This document shows, one piece after another, positions 1-8,259 of a stretch of DNA of 64,000 nt (position 1 is its first letter; each line of letters begins with the position of its first letter). The DNA is from Aquimarina brevivitae (lineage in GTDB: Bacteria > Bacteroidota > Bacteroidia > Flavobacteriales > Flavobacteriaceae). The notes under the pieces are model-generated. The model was not told where the DNA came from. It saw nothing but the letters and a program-made list of their open reading frames with translations, and searched no databases. Location of the stretch: positions 70,894 through 134,893 of the forward strand of contig NZ_SGXE01000006.1 of NCBI RefSeq assembly GCF_004216895.1, in the 5' to 3' direction. A program made the translations under genes and the position numbers.

Positions 1-816
1 ATACCCGAATACGATGAAAACGGCAGAATTTCTGGCTACGTAGGCACCATAACAGATATAACGGAAATCAAACTGTATGAAGAAGAATTGAGTCGCCTCA
101 AAGATAAAGCAGAGGAAAGTGATCGTTTAAAATCTGCTTTTTTAGCCAACATGAGTCACGAAATCAGAACACCAATGAACGGCATCATGGGATTCGCGGA
201 ATTATTAAAAGAACCTAAATTATCAGGTGATGAAAAAAGTTTATACCTAAGCCTCATCGAAGAAAGCGGTAAACGTATGCTTAACATCATCAAAGACATT
301 ATAGATATCTCCAAAATAGAATCCGGTCAGGTAACTGTCACCCCATCGGATGTTGCCATTAATGAGGAAATCACCTATTTATACCAATTTTTTAAACCTG
401 AGGCCGATAAAAAGAATCTGGAACTATCATTCCATTTAGATTTAACTAATGAAAATGCGGTAATACGAACTGACAAAGAAAAACTAGTAGCGATTCTCAC
501 TAACCTCATCAAAAATGCTATCAAATACACTAATGAGGGTGCTATATCCTTTGGATATCAAAAGGTAAACAAAGATAAACTTGAATTTTTTGTAAAAGAT
601 ACTGGAATAGGAATTCCTAAAAACAGGCAAAAAGCCATATTTAAGCGTTTTGTACAAGCTGATATTAAGGATCGATATGCCTTAGAAGGCGCAGGTATTG
701 GTCTTTCTATTGCTAAAGCCTATGTAGAAATGCTAGAAGGTAAAATACGAGTTGAAAGTACCGAAAACATAGGTTCGACATTCTATTTTACCATCCCTTA
801 TATAAAAGCTTCATAG
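1..816 (+). CDS. Sensor histidine kinase, C-terminal part (5' end outside window)
   Basis: The frame is open from base 1, so the gene begins upstream. The first ~29 residues (ending GTITDITEIKLYEEEL) look like the end of a PAS/PAC sensor domain. Then comes a HisKA domain with the phosphoacceptor His in FLANMSHEIRTPMNG, and a HATPase_c domain with an N box (NLIKNAIKYT), G1 (DTGIGIP) and G2 (GAGIGLSIAK). It ends shortly after the ATPase domain with no receiver domain, so it is a classical rather than hybrid kinase. It should autophosphorylate on His and pass phosphate to a response regulator that is not in view. A TTG at 88 lies inside the PAS-kinase linker and is not the start. It is convergent with murA, 29 bp away. 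Confidence 0.93.
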   Translation: MPEYDENGRISGYVGTITDITEIKLYEEELSRLKDKAEESDRLKSAFLANMSHEIRTPMNGIMGFAELLKEPKLSGDEKSLYLSLIEESGKRMLNIIKDIIDISKIESGQVTVTPSDVAINEEITYLYQFFKPEADKKNLELSFHLDLTNENAVIRTDKEKLVAILTNLIKNAIKYTNEGAISFGYQKVNKDKLEFFVKDTGIGIPKNRQKAIFKRFVQADIKDRYALEGAGIGLSIAKAYVEMLEGKIRVESTENIGSTFYFTIPYIKAS

Positions 817-845
817 TAAAACTACGCAAAGAAGTATTTTAAACC

Positions 846-2159
846 CTAATCCATTCTAATGATCTTGGCACCTACTGCACGCAGACGTTCATCTATATTT
901 TCATAACCTCGATCGATTTGCTCAATATTATGAATAGTAGAAGTCCCCTTTGCACTTAATGCCGCTATCAATAGTGAAATCCCCGCTCTAATATCTGGAG
1001 ATGTCATTGTGGTTGCTTTCAACTGTGATTTAAACCCGTGACCAATGATGGTTGCCCGGTGTGGATCACATAAGATGATCTTTGCTCCCATATCTATAAG
1101 TTTATCCACAAAGAACAAGCGGCTTTCAAACATTTTTTGATGCACCATTACTTCGCCTTGGGCTTGAGTGGCTACTACTAAAATGATACTTAACAAATCT
1201 GGCGTAAAACCTGGCCAAGGTGCATCAGATATCGCCATTAATGATCCATCAATAAAACTTTCGACCTTATAGCCATCTTTGTGCTCTGGTATAAATATAT
1301 CATCATTGACCCTTTCGATAGTAATCCCTAATTTTCTAAAAGTATCCGGAATTAAGCCTAGATTATCCCAACTTACATTTTTGATAGTCAATTCACTTTT
1401 AGTCATTGCCGCAAGACCAATCCAAGAGCCTATTTCAATCATATCTGGCAATACCGTATGCTCACATCCGTGCAACTCCGAAACTCCTTCAATAGTTAAT
1501 AGATTTGAGCCAATTCCTTCAATTTTAGCTCCCATAGCATTCAACATTTTACACAATTGCTGAATGTAAGGTTCGCAAGCGGCATTATATATGGTGGTTT
1601 TACCCTCAGCCCTTGCTGCTGCCATAATGATGTTGGCAGTACCCGTAACCGAAGCCTCATCTAACAACATATACGTTCCTTTGAGCCCTTCGGGTGCCTC
1701 TACACCATAAAAACGTTCTTCTTTGTTATATCTAAATTCTGCTCCTAGGTTTATAAAACCTTCAAAGTGCGTATCTAATCTTCGTCTTCCTATCTTATCA
1801 CCTCCCGGCTTAGGAATATATCCCTTTCCGAATCTACCTAATAAGGGTCCAACGATCATTATGGAACCACGTAAGGCACTCCCCTCTTTTTTAAACTGTT
1901 CACTTTCTAAATAATCCAGATTAAGCGCATCACTTTTAAAAGAAAATTTGCCTTTACTTAGTTTTTGAATTTTTACCCCTAAGTTGCCTAATATTTCTAT
2001 TAGTTTGTTGACATCTCTTATATCAGGAATATTAGAAATCGTAACCTTATCAGGCGTCATTAGCACAGCACATAAGATTTGCAATGCTTCATTTTTAGCT
2101 CCTTGAGGAATGATTTCTCCTTTTAATTTATGACCTCCTTCAATCTGAAAAACACTCAT
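846..2159 (-). CDS. murA: UDP-N-acetylglucosamine 1-carboxyvinyltransferase
   Basis: MurA transfers enolpyruvate from PEP to UDP-GlcNAc, the first committed cytoplasmic step of peptidoglycan synthesis. The 437-residue length and EPSP-synthase-like fold are typical; Lys22-Asn23 (AKNEALQ) is the conserved substrate-binding pair. The active-site loop reads KPGGDKIGRRRLDTHF, so residue 121, where most MurA enzymes have the catalytic Cys (C115 in E. coli), is Asp. Such Asp enzymes are known to be active and insensitive to fosfomycin. The gene lies 58 bp downstream of the DUF4290 gene on the same strand and is probably co-transcribed with it. Confidence 0.97.
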   Translation of the reverse strand: MSVFQIEGGHKLKGEIIPQGAKNEALQILCAVLMTPDKVTISNIPDIRDVNKLIEILGNLGVKIQKLSKGKFSFKSDALNLDYLESEQFKKEGSALRGSIMIVGPLLGRFGKGYIPKPGGDKIGRRRLDTHFEGFINLGAEFRYNKEERFYGVEAPEGLKGTYMLLDEASVTGTANIIMAAARAEGKTTIYNAACEPYIQQLCKMLNAMGAKIEGIGSNLLTIEGVSELHGCEHTVLPDMIEIGSWIGLAAMTKSELTIKNVSWDNLGLIPDTFRKLGITIERVNDDIFIPEHKDGYKVESFIDGSLMAISDAPWPGFTPDLLSIILVVATQAQGEVMVHQKMFESRLFFVDKLIDMGAKIILCDPHRATIIGHGFKSQLKATTMTSPDIRAGISLLIAALSAKGTSTIHNIEQIDRGYENIDERLRAVGAKIIRMD

Positions 2160-2217
2160 ATAATCGGTATGATTCTATAAAATTTATTTGTGACTATACT
2201 ATGGAAAGTACGTAAGC

Positions 2218-2847
2218 TTAGTTACGTTTTTTTCTACTTCTATGACTTCGTTTGTTGGTGTGCCTTTTTTTCTTACCCTTCATCAGATCTGAAGAATCTG
2301 TTAGGTCTTCACTAGTTCCTTTAAGATTGATTGCACCCTTACTCAACTCAAATAAATGTTGGAAAATAGCCTCATCCTCTACGGTATCTTTATTCCAATT
2401 AAGATAGCATTTCTTCATATGATTAGCGATGGTAAAAATCAAAGCATTTTTCAAATCCCCATCTTCCCACTGCTTGGCTACATCGATCATACGTTTAATA
2501 TTATTACCATAAAATCGATATTTAGGATGATTTTGCGGATAATCTAATGGCTCTGGTCGTTCTTCGAGCTTTTCTTTGGTGAGCACCGGAACAGGGGTAT
2601 CCACATCAAGTTTAAAATCACTCATGATCATCAATTGATCCCATAATTTATGTTGAAACTCAGGAACGTCTCTTAAGTGGGGTTGCAAATTACCCATTAC
2701 ATCGATAATAGATTTCGCGATTTTATTGCGCTCTTCTTTATCTTCAATAGAGATGGCGTGATTGACCATTTTTTGCAAATGACGACCATACTCTGGTATA
2801 ATTAACTTCTCTCTTTCGGTATTGTATTCTAAACTATCTATTTTCAT
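2218..2847 (-). CDS. DUF4290 family protein
   Basis: A 209-residue soluble protein of the Bacteroidota DUF4290 family, recognised from the N-terminal region (YNTEREKLIIPEYGRHLQKM) and from its usual position directly upstream of murA. The body is predicted largely helical with no signal peptide or membrane segment. The last ~20 residues are a very basic Lys/Arg/His tail (KGKKKRHTNKRSHRSRKKRN), suggesting contact with nucleic acid or anionic lipid. Function is unknown. Conserved linkage to murA hints at an envelope or growth role, but this is inference. Confidence 0.85.
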   Translation of the reverse strand: MKIDSLEYNTEREKLIIPEYGRHLQKMVNHAISIEDKEERNKIAKSIIDVMGNLQPHLRDVPEFQHKLWDQLMIMSDFKLDVDTPVPVLTKEKLEERPEPLDYPQNHPKYRFYGNNIKRMIDVAKQWEDGDLKNALIFTIANHMKKCYLNWNKDTVEDEAIFQHLFELSKGAINLKGTSEDLTDSSDLMKGKKKRHTNKRSHRSRKKRN

Positions 2848-2928
2848 AATAATAAGGTGAAGTATTCTACGATACTTATACTGTTGTGTCGCAAAATAAT
2901 AAAATTATTGCTTTTAAAGGTGTTTGTT

Positions 2929-3213
2929 TTACAATGATATGACGCCTTCTACTTTTTCTGCTATTTCTTTATATTTAGCAATGACCTGATCAGGGTTTTT
3001 CATTCGTACATTAATAGAAACACTAGTGTAGGTCCCTTTACTGGATTTTTTAGTCTGTATTACTGCCCCTAAATTATCAAAAATAGATTCTATCTGATCA
3101 ATTTTAGATTTTTCACTAGGAACAATAAACTTATACAAGTAGGCAGATGGCCAGTCAGCGGTTTCAGTTAGTTGTACTTTTAATTTATTGTAAAAATCTT
3201 CTGATTTACTCAT
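2929..3213 (-). CDS. DUF493 family protein
   Basis: A 94-residue protein of the DUF493 (YbeD-like) family, with a small alpha/beta ACT-like fold. Visible hallmarks are WPSAYLYKFIVP near residue 20 and GTYTSVSINVRMKNPDQVI near 60. The E. coli relative lies in the lipoate/dac region but its function is unresolved; regulatory ligand binding has been suggested from fold alone. It is 81 bp upstream of the DUF4290 gene and 38 bp downstream of the MocA-like gene, all on the minus strand, so it may sit at the junction of two operons. Confidence 0.85.
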   Translation of the reverse strand: MSKSEDFYNKLKVQLTETADWPSAYLYKFIVPSEKSKIDQIESIFDNLGAVIQTKKSSKGTYTSVSINVRMKNPDQVIAKYKEIAEKVEGVISL

Positions 3214-3251
3214 AGCAATTGTAACTCCGTATAAAGCTACAAAGATACATT

Positions 3252-3851
3252 TTACTTCTTAGATAACCCTTTACTAGTCATCAGATTTTCGTAGTCTTCT
3301 TCAGTATCAATATCAAAAAATAAAGAACCAGGATCAAGACTAGGTATGATTTTATTGGTGTTGAGTAGTTTTTTTGCTCCACCAGCACCCTTTAGCTTTA
3401 ACAGTTGTTCAAAATAGTTCTTTGAAAAAATAGCTGGTACCCCTAATGTTTCTGGATAACGCGTTGCGACCATGTCACGGTCATTCTGAATATAGAGTTC
3501 AATTAAATGATTTAAATACTTATGATCTAATAACGGTTGATCCACTAAAGAAATCAATACTCCTTCATAAGCTGTCTTCTTTTGGTTTATAAAGTCAACA
3601 CCACAACAAATTGAAGAACCCATGCCTTTTTGCCAATTTGCATTGGTTATAATGTGTATATCATAATCCAAGATTTGATTAGCGATTACCGCGCGATTAT
3701 AACCTAAAACAACAAAAGTTTCTGTATCCGTTAACTGTAAAGACTCTTTGACAACGAATTCTATTAAAGACACACCAGCGTAGGGCAACAGTTGTTTTTC
3801 CCTGCCTAATCTGCTCGAAGAACCTGCTGCTAATATTAGATGGGCTAACAC
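3252..3851 (-). CDS. MobA/MocA-like nucleotidyltransferase
   Basis: A 199-residue NTP-transferase-fold enzyme. Motifs are the nucleotide loop LILAAGSSSRLGREKQLLPY at the N-terminus, NANWQKGMGSSI near residue 70, a metal-binding DQP near 97 (LVDQPLL), GVPAIFS near 147 and DIDTEEDY near 185. The family includes MocA, which makes molybdopterin cytosine dinucleotide from CTP and Moco, and MobA. Its place as the last gene of an operon with XdhC and a two-subunit molybdenum hydroxylase makes cofactor dinucleotide formation the best assignment. The CTP-versus-GTP choice cannot be read from the sequence. Confidence 0.88.
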   Translation of the reverse strand: MLAHLILAAGSSSRLGREKQLLPYAGVSLIEFVVKESLQLTDTETFVVLGYNRAVIANQILDYDIHIITNANWQKGMGSSICCGVDFINQKKTAYEGVLISLVDQPLLDHKYLNHLIELYIQNDRDMVATRYPETLGVPAIFSKNYFEQLLKLKGAGGAKKLLNTNKIIPSLDPGSLFFDIDTEEDYENLMTSKGLSKK

Positions 3852-3857
3852 TTCTCT

Positions 3858-4922
3858 TTAGGCTTTTGAGATGGCAATACTTTCTTTTGGGTCGTGTATA
3901 GCTCCTTTTTTATCTTGAAGAAAAATTGGGTTTTGATTTCTATGTAATGCCAAAATTTCAGACAAAATAGAAATTGCTATTTCTTGTGGTGTCTCTGCTC
4001 CAATATTCAAACCGGCAGGGCCATGGATGCGCTCCAAAAACTTTGAAGGTGTCTCTGGGTTGTATTCTATTAATGCATTTAATAACTTTTCTCTTCGTTG
4101 AGCAGGTCCTAACAAACCAATATACGAGGGTATGGCAGATTGACTTAATGCTTGAAGATATAATGCATCTTTAGCAAAATTATGTGTCATCAATACTACA
4201 ACCGTGTCTTCATCAATAAACATAAAATCAGGACTATCTGTAGCGATCTTTTTAAATTCAGTTGCACCTGTAAAATCGGTTAATTTCTGAGGACTCGAAG
4301 GAGCACCGACCACTACAACTTCCCAACCTGATAAACTTGCTAATTTACAAAGTGAAACCGAATCATGTTCTGTACCTATAATGACTAATCGCATACAAGG
4401 GTTCATTTTATCTTTATGGTTTTCTAAACTACTCGCTGTAACTGTTTTTTTATAATTTGGATAAAATGGAATTTCCTTATTACTTTCAGATTCGTTGACA
4501 GTAACAACAGAACCTATAGTGTTTCCGGTTAATAAAGACTTTGAATATGTGGAAGTGATATCAAATGTCTTTCTTTCACCTAATAGTTCTTTTAGGGTAT
4601 TAATATGGGTTGTAGACAGATCCAACGGTTCAATTAAAATATACAAAACACCCTCGCAACCTAACCGGTATTTTCCATCATAGGTCATCATTTTAGCGGT
4701 TTTGTTTGTAAATACAGCTTGAGCTTGACGCAAAACCTCTTTTTCTACACATCCACCGCTTACTGCTCCTGTCATTACGCCGTCTTCACGAATTAACATA
4801 CGCACTCCAGGTCGACGATAGGAAGAACCTTCTACATACACCACAGTAGCGAGCACTGTAGCTTTACCCAGCTGTTTTGCAATAGCATACTGAGTTAGTA
4901 TTTCTTTAAATTCGTGCGTCAT
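3858..4922 (-). CDS. XdhC/CoxI family molybdenum hydroxylase maturation protein
   Basis: A 354-residue protein with an N-terminal XdhC/CoxI domain (EGSSYRRPGVRMLI, GAVSGGCVEKEV, LGCEGVLYILIEPL) and a C-terminal Rossmann-like XdhC domain (from RLVIIGTEHDSVS to IHGPAGLNIGAETPQEIAIS). XdhC proteins bind and protect the molybdenum cofactor, promote its sulfuration and insert it into xanthine-dehydrogenase-family enzymes. The gene is 1 bp downstream of the large-subunit stop and 6 bp upstream of the MocA-like gene, so the three are almost certainly translated from one message and act on the enzyme encoded just upstream. Confidence 0.92.
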   Translation of the reverse strand: MTHEFKEILTQYAIAKQLGKATVLATVVYVEGSSYRRPGVRMLIREDGVMTGAVSGGCVEKEVLRQAQAVFTNKTAKMMTYDGKYRLGCEGVLYILIEPLDLSTTHINTLKELLGERKTFDITSTYSKSLLTGNTIGSVVTVNESESNKEIPFYPNYKKTVTASSLENHKDKMNPCMRLVIIGTEHDSVSLCKLASLSGWEVVVVGAPSSPQKLTDFTGATEFKKIATDSPDFMFIDEDTVVVLMTHNFAKDALYLQALSQSAIPSYIGLLGPAQRREKLLNALIEYNPETPSKFLERIHGPAGLNIGAETPQEIAISILSEILALHRNQNPIFLQDKKGAIHDPKESIAISKA

Positions 4923-4923
4923 A

Positions 4924-7077
4924 TTAACCTAAAGGAGCCTTAACTTTTAATTCATTAACAAATGGTTGTTTATACAGTCGTTTACCGGTGGCTATTTTAA
5001 TCGCATTCGCCACTGCCGCTCCCGCAGGTGGTAAAGCAGGTTCTCCTAAACCGGTAGGCGCATAGTCATTTTTGATAAAATGAGTTTCCACCTGTGGTGT
5101 TTCATTAATTCGGATCAAATGATAGGTGTTAAAGTTTTTATCTACGGGGGTTCCTTTTTCAAAGGTAAAATTACCGTACATTGCGTGGCCAATTCCATCA
5201 AGGACGCCACCCTCTATTTGATTTTTTGCTCCCAACGGATTAACTACGACTCCACAGTCTACTACACACGTTACTTTTTTAACCACAGGCACTTCATTTT
5301 CCATCACCACATCAGCAACTTCCGCTACGTGAGTATTATGACAATAGTACGAACTAAAACCCTGATAAACACCTTCCTTTGGTTGACCATAACCTGATTT
5401 GGCAACTGCTTCTCGGATTACATTTTGCAATCTTTCTGGAGAATACTGAATTCTTTCGTCGGTGGTACCTTTTACTTTCTCTAGCAACTCCAGTCGAAGA
5501 GCTATATTATCTTTACCTAACACTTCGGCTAACTCGTCAAAGAAACTCTGCTCTGCAAAAGAAAGGAAGTTGGTATATGGCGCTCTCCAAGCACCTGTAG
5601 TGATATTACTGTCGTATTTGGCAACATCCACTTGATAATTTTCGATGGCGCCTGCCGGGAAGAAATTAGGTATCAATCCATACATATTAGAATTAATGGA
5701 AGCTTCTTTTAAGTGATACCCTGTAATTTCACCATCTTTAATGGAGGCCGAAATCTTATATTTTATGGCAGGTCTATATACGCCCGCGGTCATATCATCT
5801 TCTCTAGTATACACCACCTTAACGGGTTTTTTAACTATATTAGAAATTAAGGCTGCTTCTTGAGCGAAATCTCCGTATAACCTTCTACCAAAACCGCCTC
5901 CCATCCGGGTCATCTCTACACTTACATCTTTGACATCGCGTTCTAATAAGGTAGCTACTTGTTGTGCAGTACGCTCTGGTGTTTGTATTGGGCCAACAAG
6001 TCGCACTTTTTCATCCTGTACATCTGCAAAGAAATTCATAGGTTCCATACAGTTGTGCGGTAGAAAAGGAGATTCATAAACTCGCTCCAATACCTGATCT
6101 GCCTCTGCAAAGGCTTTTTTTACATTACCGTCAGCTCGCATGGTTTTAAAGTCTTTACCATTCAGTAAATCCATTAATTTTTTATCATGCATAGCTGTGC
6201 TTTCAATTTCGGTATCTTCCTCCCAGTTTGCTTTTATTAAATCTCTAGCCTTCATCGCTGTCCATGTATCTTTTGCTAGCACGGCTATACGATTTTTAAC
6301 ATCTATAATATCAACAACTCCAGTAACGTTTTTCGATTCACTAGCATCATAATCCTTGAGTTTCAACCCAAAAGAAGGTGCTCTCATTACCACAGCGGTT
6401 AACATACCATCTTCTTTGTAATCCAACCCAAAGAGTGGCTTACCGGTAACTATTTTATCTACATCAACGTTTACAATGTCCTTACCGATTATGGTAAAGT
6501 CTTCTGGCTTTTTTAAAGTAACTTCTTCAGGCACCTCAAGTACTGCGGCATCCTTAACCAGTTCTCCGTACCCCAAGGTGGCTCCATCGGGTCCTTTTAC
6601 TACTCCCGCCTCTGTTGTACAATTTTTAGGATCTACATTCCAGCGTTGTGCTGCAGCATTGATCAACATTTGTCTAGCCGTGGCTCCTGTTTGTCGTAAC
6701 GGCTCCCATCCTAATCGGATCGATTGGCTACCACCAGCTACTTGTCTTGTATAATTTTCAGTGTCTAAAGCTCCTTGTACCACCCTTACATTATCCCAGC
6801 TTATATCTAATTCTTCTGCAATAAGCATAGGCATGGAAGTTTTTACCCCCTGCCCTATTTCTGGATTTGGTGAAAAAATAGTCACCATACCATTGTCGGC
6901 TATCTTGATAAAAGCGTTAAAGTCATTAAAGTTTAATTGCGATATGTCTACTGGGGGCTTTGCTTCTGGTTTACACGCCTGAAATAAATTAAACCCTATA
7001 AGCATTCCGCCTCCAGCTAAAGCCGAAGTTTTGATAAAAGATCTTCTACTTAAATGTATGTTATTTGATGATTTCAT
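4924..7077 (-). CDS. Xanthine dehydrogenase-family molybdopterin-binding subunit (IorB-like)
   Basis: A 717-residue catalytic subunit of a periplasmic molybdenum hydroxylase. The N-terminus has a twin-arginine signal (LSRRSFIKTSALAGGGMLIG) with a Cys soon after (FQACKPE) that may be a lipobox-like site. Moco-binding landmarks are GGGFGRR near residue 400, TGAWRAPYTNFLSF near 500, and PTGLGEPALPPAGAAVANAI near the C-terminus, whose Glu is the expected catalytic base. The family oxidises aldehydes, isoquinoline, nicotinate and other heteroaromatics with water as oxygen donor; the substrate here is unknown. No FAD or cytochrome c subunit is adjacent, so the electron acceptor is not evident. Next upstream is the 2Fe-2S subunit gene, 18 bp away. 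Confidence 0.94.
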   Translation of the reverse strand: MKSSNNIHLSRRSFIKTSALAGGGMLIGFNLFQACKPEAKPPVDISQLNFNDFNAFIKIADNGMVTIFSPNPEIGQGVKTSMPMLIAEELDISWDNVRVVQGALDTENYTRQVAGGSQSIRLGWEPLRQTGATARQMLINAAAQRWNVDPKNCTTEAGVVKGPDGATLGYGELVKDAAVLEVPEEVTLKKPEDFTIIGKDIVNVDVDKIVTGKPLFGLDYKEDGMLTAVVMRAPSFGLKLKDYDASESKNVTGVVDIIDVKNRIAVLAKDTWTAMKARDLIKANWEEDTEIESTAMHDKKLMDLLNGKDFKTMRADGNVKKAFAEADQVLERVYESPFLPHNCMEPMNFFADVQDEKVRLVGPIQTPERTAQQVATLLERDVKDVSVEMTRMGGGFGRRLYGDFAQEAALISNIVKKPVKVVYTREDDMTAGVYRPAIKYKISASIKDGEITGYHLKEASINSNMYGLIPNFFPAGAIENYQVDVAKYDSNITTGAWRAPYTNFLSFAEQSFFDELAEVLGKDNIALRLELLEKVKGTTDERIQYSPERLQNVIREAVAKSGYGQPKEGVYQGFSSYYCHNTHVAEVADVVMENEVPVVKKVTCVVDCGVVVNPLGAKNQIEGGVLDGIGHAMYGNFTFEKGTPVDKNFNTYHLIRINETPQVETHFIKNDYAPTGLGEPALPPAGAAVANAIKIATGKRLYKQPFVNELKVKAPLG

Positions 7078-7095
7078 GATCTTGATTTATAGGAT

Positions 7096-7557
7096 TTAAC
7101 TGAGTTTAGAAGACGCGGTTTCAATTGCTTTTTCAATTCTATTATATGAAGCACATCGACAAAGATTACCACTCATAGCATCTCGGATATCTTCTTTAGA
7201 AGGGTTTGCATTAGTATTTAAAAATGCTGAAGCTGACATTATTTGTCCAGCCTGACAGTAACCACATTGTGGAACATCTATTTCTTTCCAGGCGATTTGA
7301 ACCGGATGAGAACCGTCCTCTGACAACCCTTCAATTGTGGTGATTTCCATAGCTTCTACCATGGAAACTTTGAGCAAACAGCTCCGGGTTGCAGTACCGT
7401 CCACATGAACGGTACATGCTCCACATTGTCCTATACCACAACCGTATTTGGTTCCAACAAGATTGAGATGGTCTCTGAGTACCCAAAGTAATGGGGTATC
7501 TGGATCTGCCTCTATCGAATGTGCAGTTCCGTTAATTTTTAAATTATAAACAGGCAT
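7096..7557 (-). CDS. (2Fe-2S)-binding subunit of molybdenum hydroxylase (IorA-like)
   Basis: A 153-residue small subunit with two 2Fe-2S centres. The plant-ferredoxin-type cluster is held by [17 protein letters not shown] plus a later Cys (ATRSCLL). The second, helical-domain cluster is held by PQCGYCQAG and [11 protein letters not shown]. It relays electrons from the Mo site of the partner subunit. No Tat signal is seen, so it is probably co-exported in complex with the Tat-bearing large subunit. It is first in the four-gene operon running down to 3252; the region to the divergent ATPase gene (7558-7705) should hold its promoter. Confidence 0.95.
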   Translation of the reverse strand: MPVYNLKINGTAHSIEADPDTPLLWVLRDHLNLVGTKYGCGIGQCGACTVHVDGTATRSCLLKVSMVEAMEITTIEGLSEDGSHPVQIAWKEIDVPQCGYCQAGQIMSASAFLNTNANPSKEDIRDAMSGNLCRCASYNRIEKAIETASSKLS

Positions 7558-7705
7558 GAGAATTTTTTTTAGTGTAAATATGTAAACCGTTGTTTAAATT
7601 ACTAAAAAAATAAATCATCGTAAGAGATTTAACAGACCTTTAAGGGATTGAATAAACTTTCATAATCGCATAAATATTCCGAAATTTGCATTAAAATTAT
7701 ATATC

Positions 7706-8251
7706 TTGACCAAACAACGTGTTGTTATTACTGGAGCACCAGGAACCGGAAAGACTTCTGTTATCTTACAATTGGAAAAATCAGATTATTTCTGTTTTCA
7801 CGAAATTGTAAGGGATTTTACAAAAGACAGTAAAGAAACTACAGCGATAACTTCTAACCCTATTGTATCTGTTGAAGACCCCCTAGCCTTTAATAAAAAA
7901 ATTTTAAACGGTCGTATAGCTCAATATAAAGAAGGTAGCAATCAAACCAACGACTTGTTATTCTACGACCGAGGAATCCCTGATGTTTTGGCGTATATGG
8001 ATTTTTTTAATCAACCCATAGCAGCACACTTTAGTAAGGCGTGTAAAGAATACATTTATAACAAGGTTTTTCTTTTACCACCCTGGAAAGAGATATACAA
8101 AGTAGATGAAGAGCGCTTCGAAAGTTTTGATCAGGCTCAGGAAATACATAAACATTTAGAAGAAACTTACACCAGGTTTGGATACCAATGTCTTACTGTT
8201 CCATTGGATACTGTAGACAATCGTGTCTCATTTATACTCAACCATCTTTAA
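7706..8251 (+). CDS. AAA_28-type NTPase
   Basis: A 181-residue P-loop protein with Walker A GAPGTGKTS at residue 9 and a probable Walker B-like LLFYDRGIPDV near residue 87, typical of small AAA_28/kinase-like NTPases. It has no membrane segment. Translation appears to start at a TTG (7706); no ATG lies upstream in frame near the P-loop. A near-consensus -7 element (GAAATTTG, 7681-7688) sits just upstream. The stop is 8 bp before recQ, so the two are co-transcribed. The biochemical role is unknown; linkage suggests nucleotide or nucleic acid metabolism. Confidence 0.82.
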   Translation: MTKQRVVITGAPGTGKTSVILQLEKSDYFCFHEIVRDFTKDSKETTAITSNPIVSVEDPLAFNKKILNGRIAQYKEGSNQTNDLLFYDRGIPDVLAYMDFFNQPIAAHFSKACKEYIYNKVFLLPPWKEIYKVDEERFESFDQAQEIHKHLEETYTRFGYQCLTVPLDTVDNRVSFILNHL

Positions 8252-8259
8252 ACTAATCC

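Noticed and set aside
4495..7000. Several long antisense frames opposite the molybdenum hydroxylase genes
   Set aside because: They lie opposite strongly supported genes, have low-complexity Ser/Phe-rich translations and no motifs.
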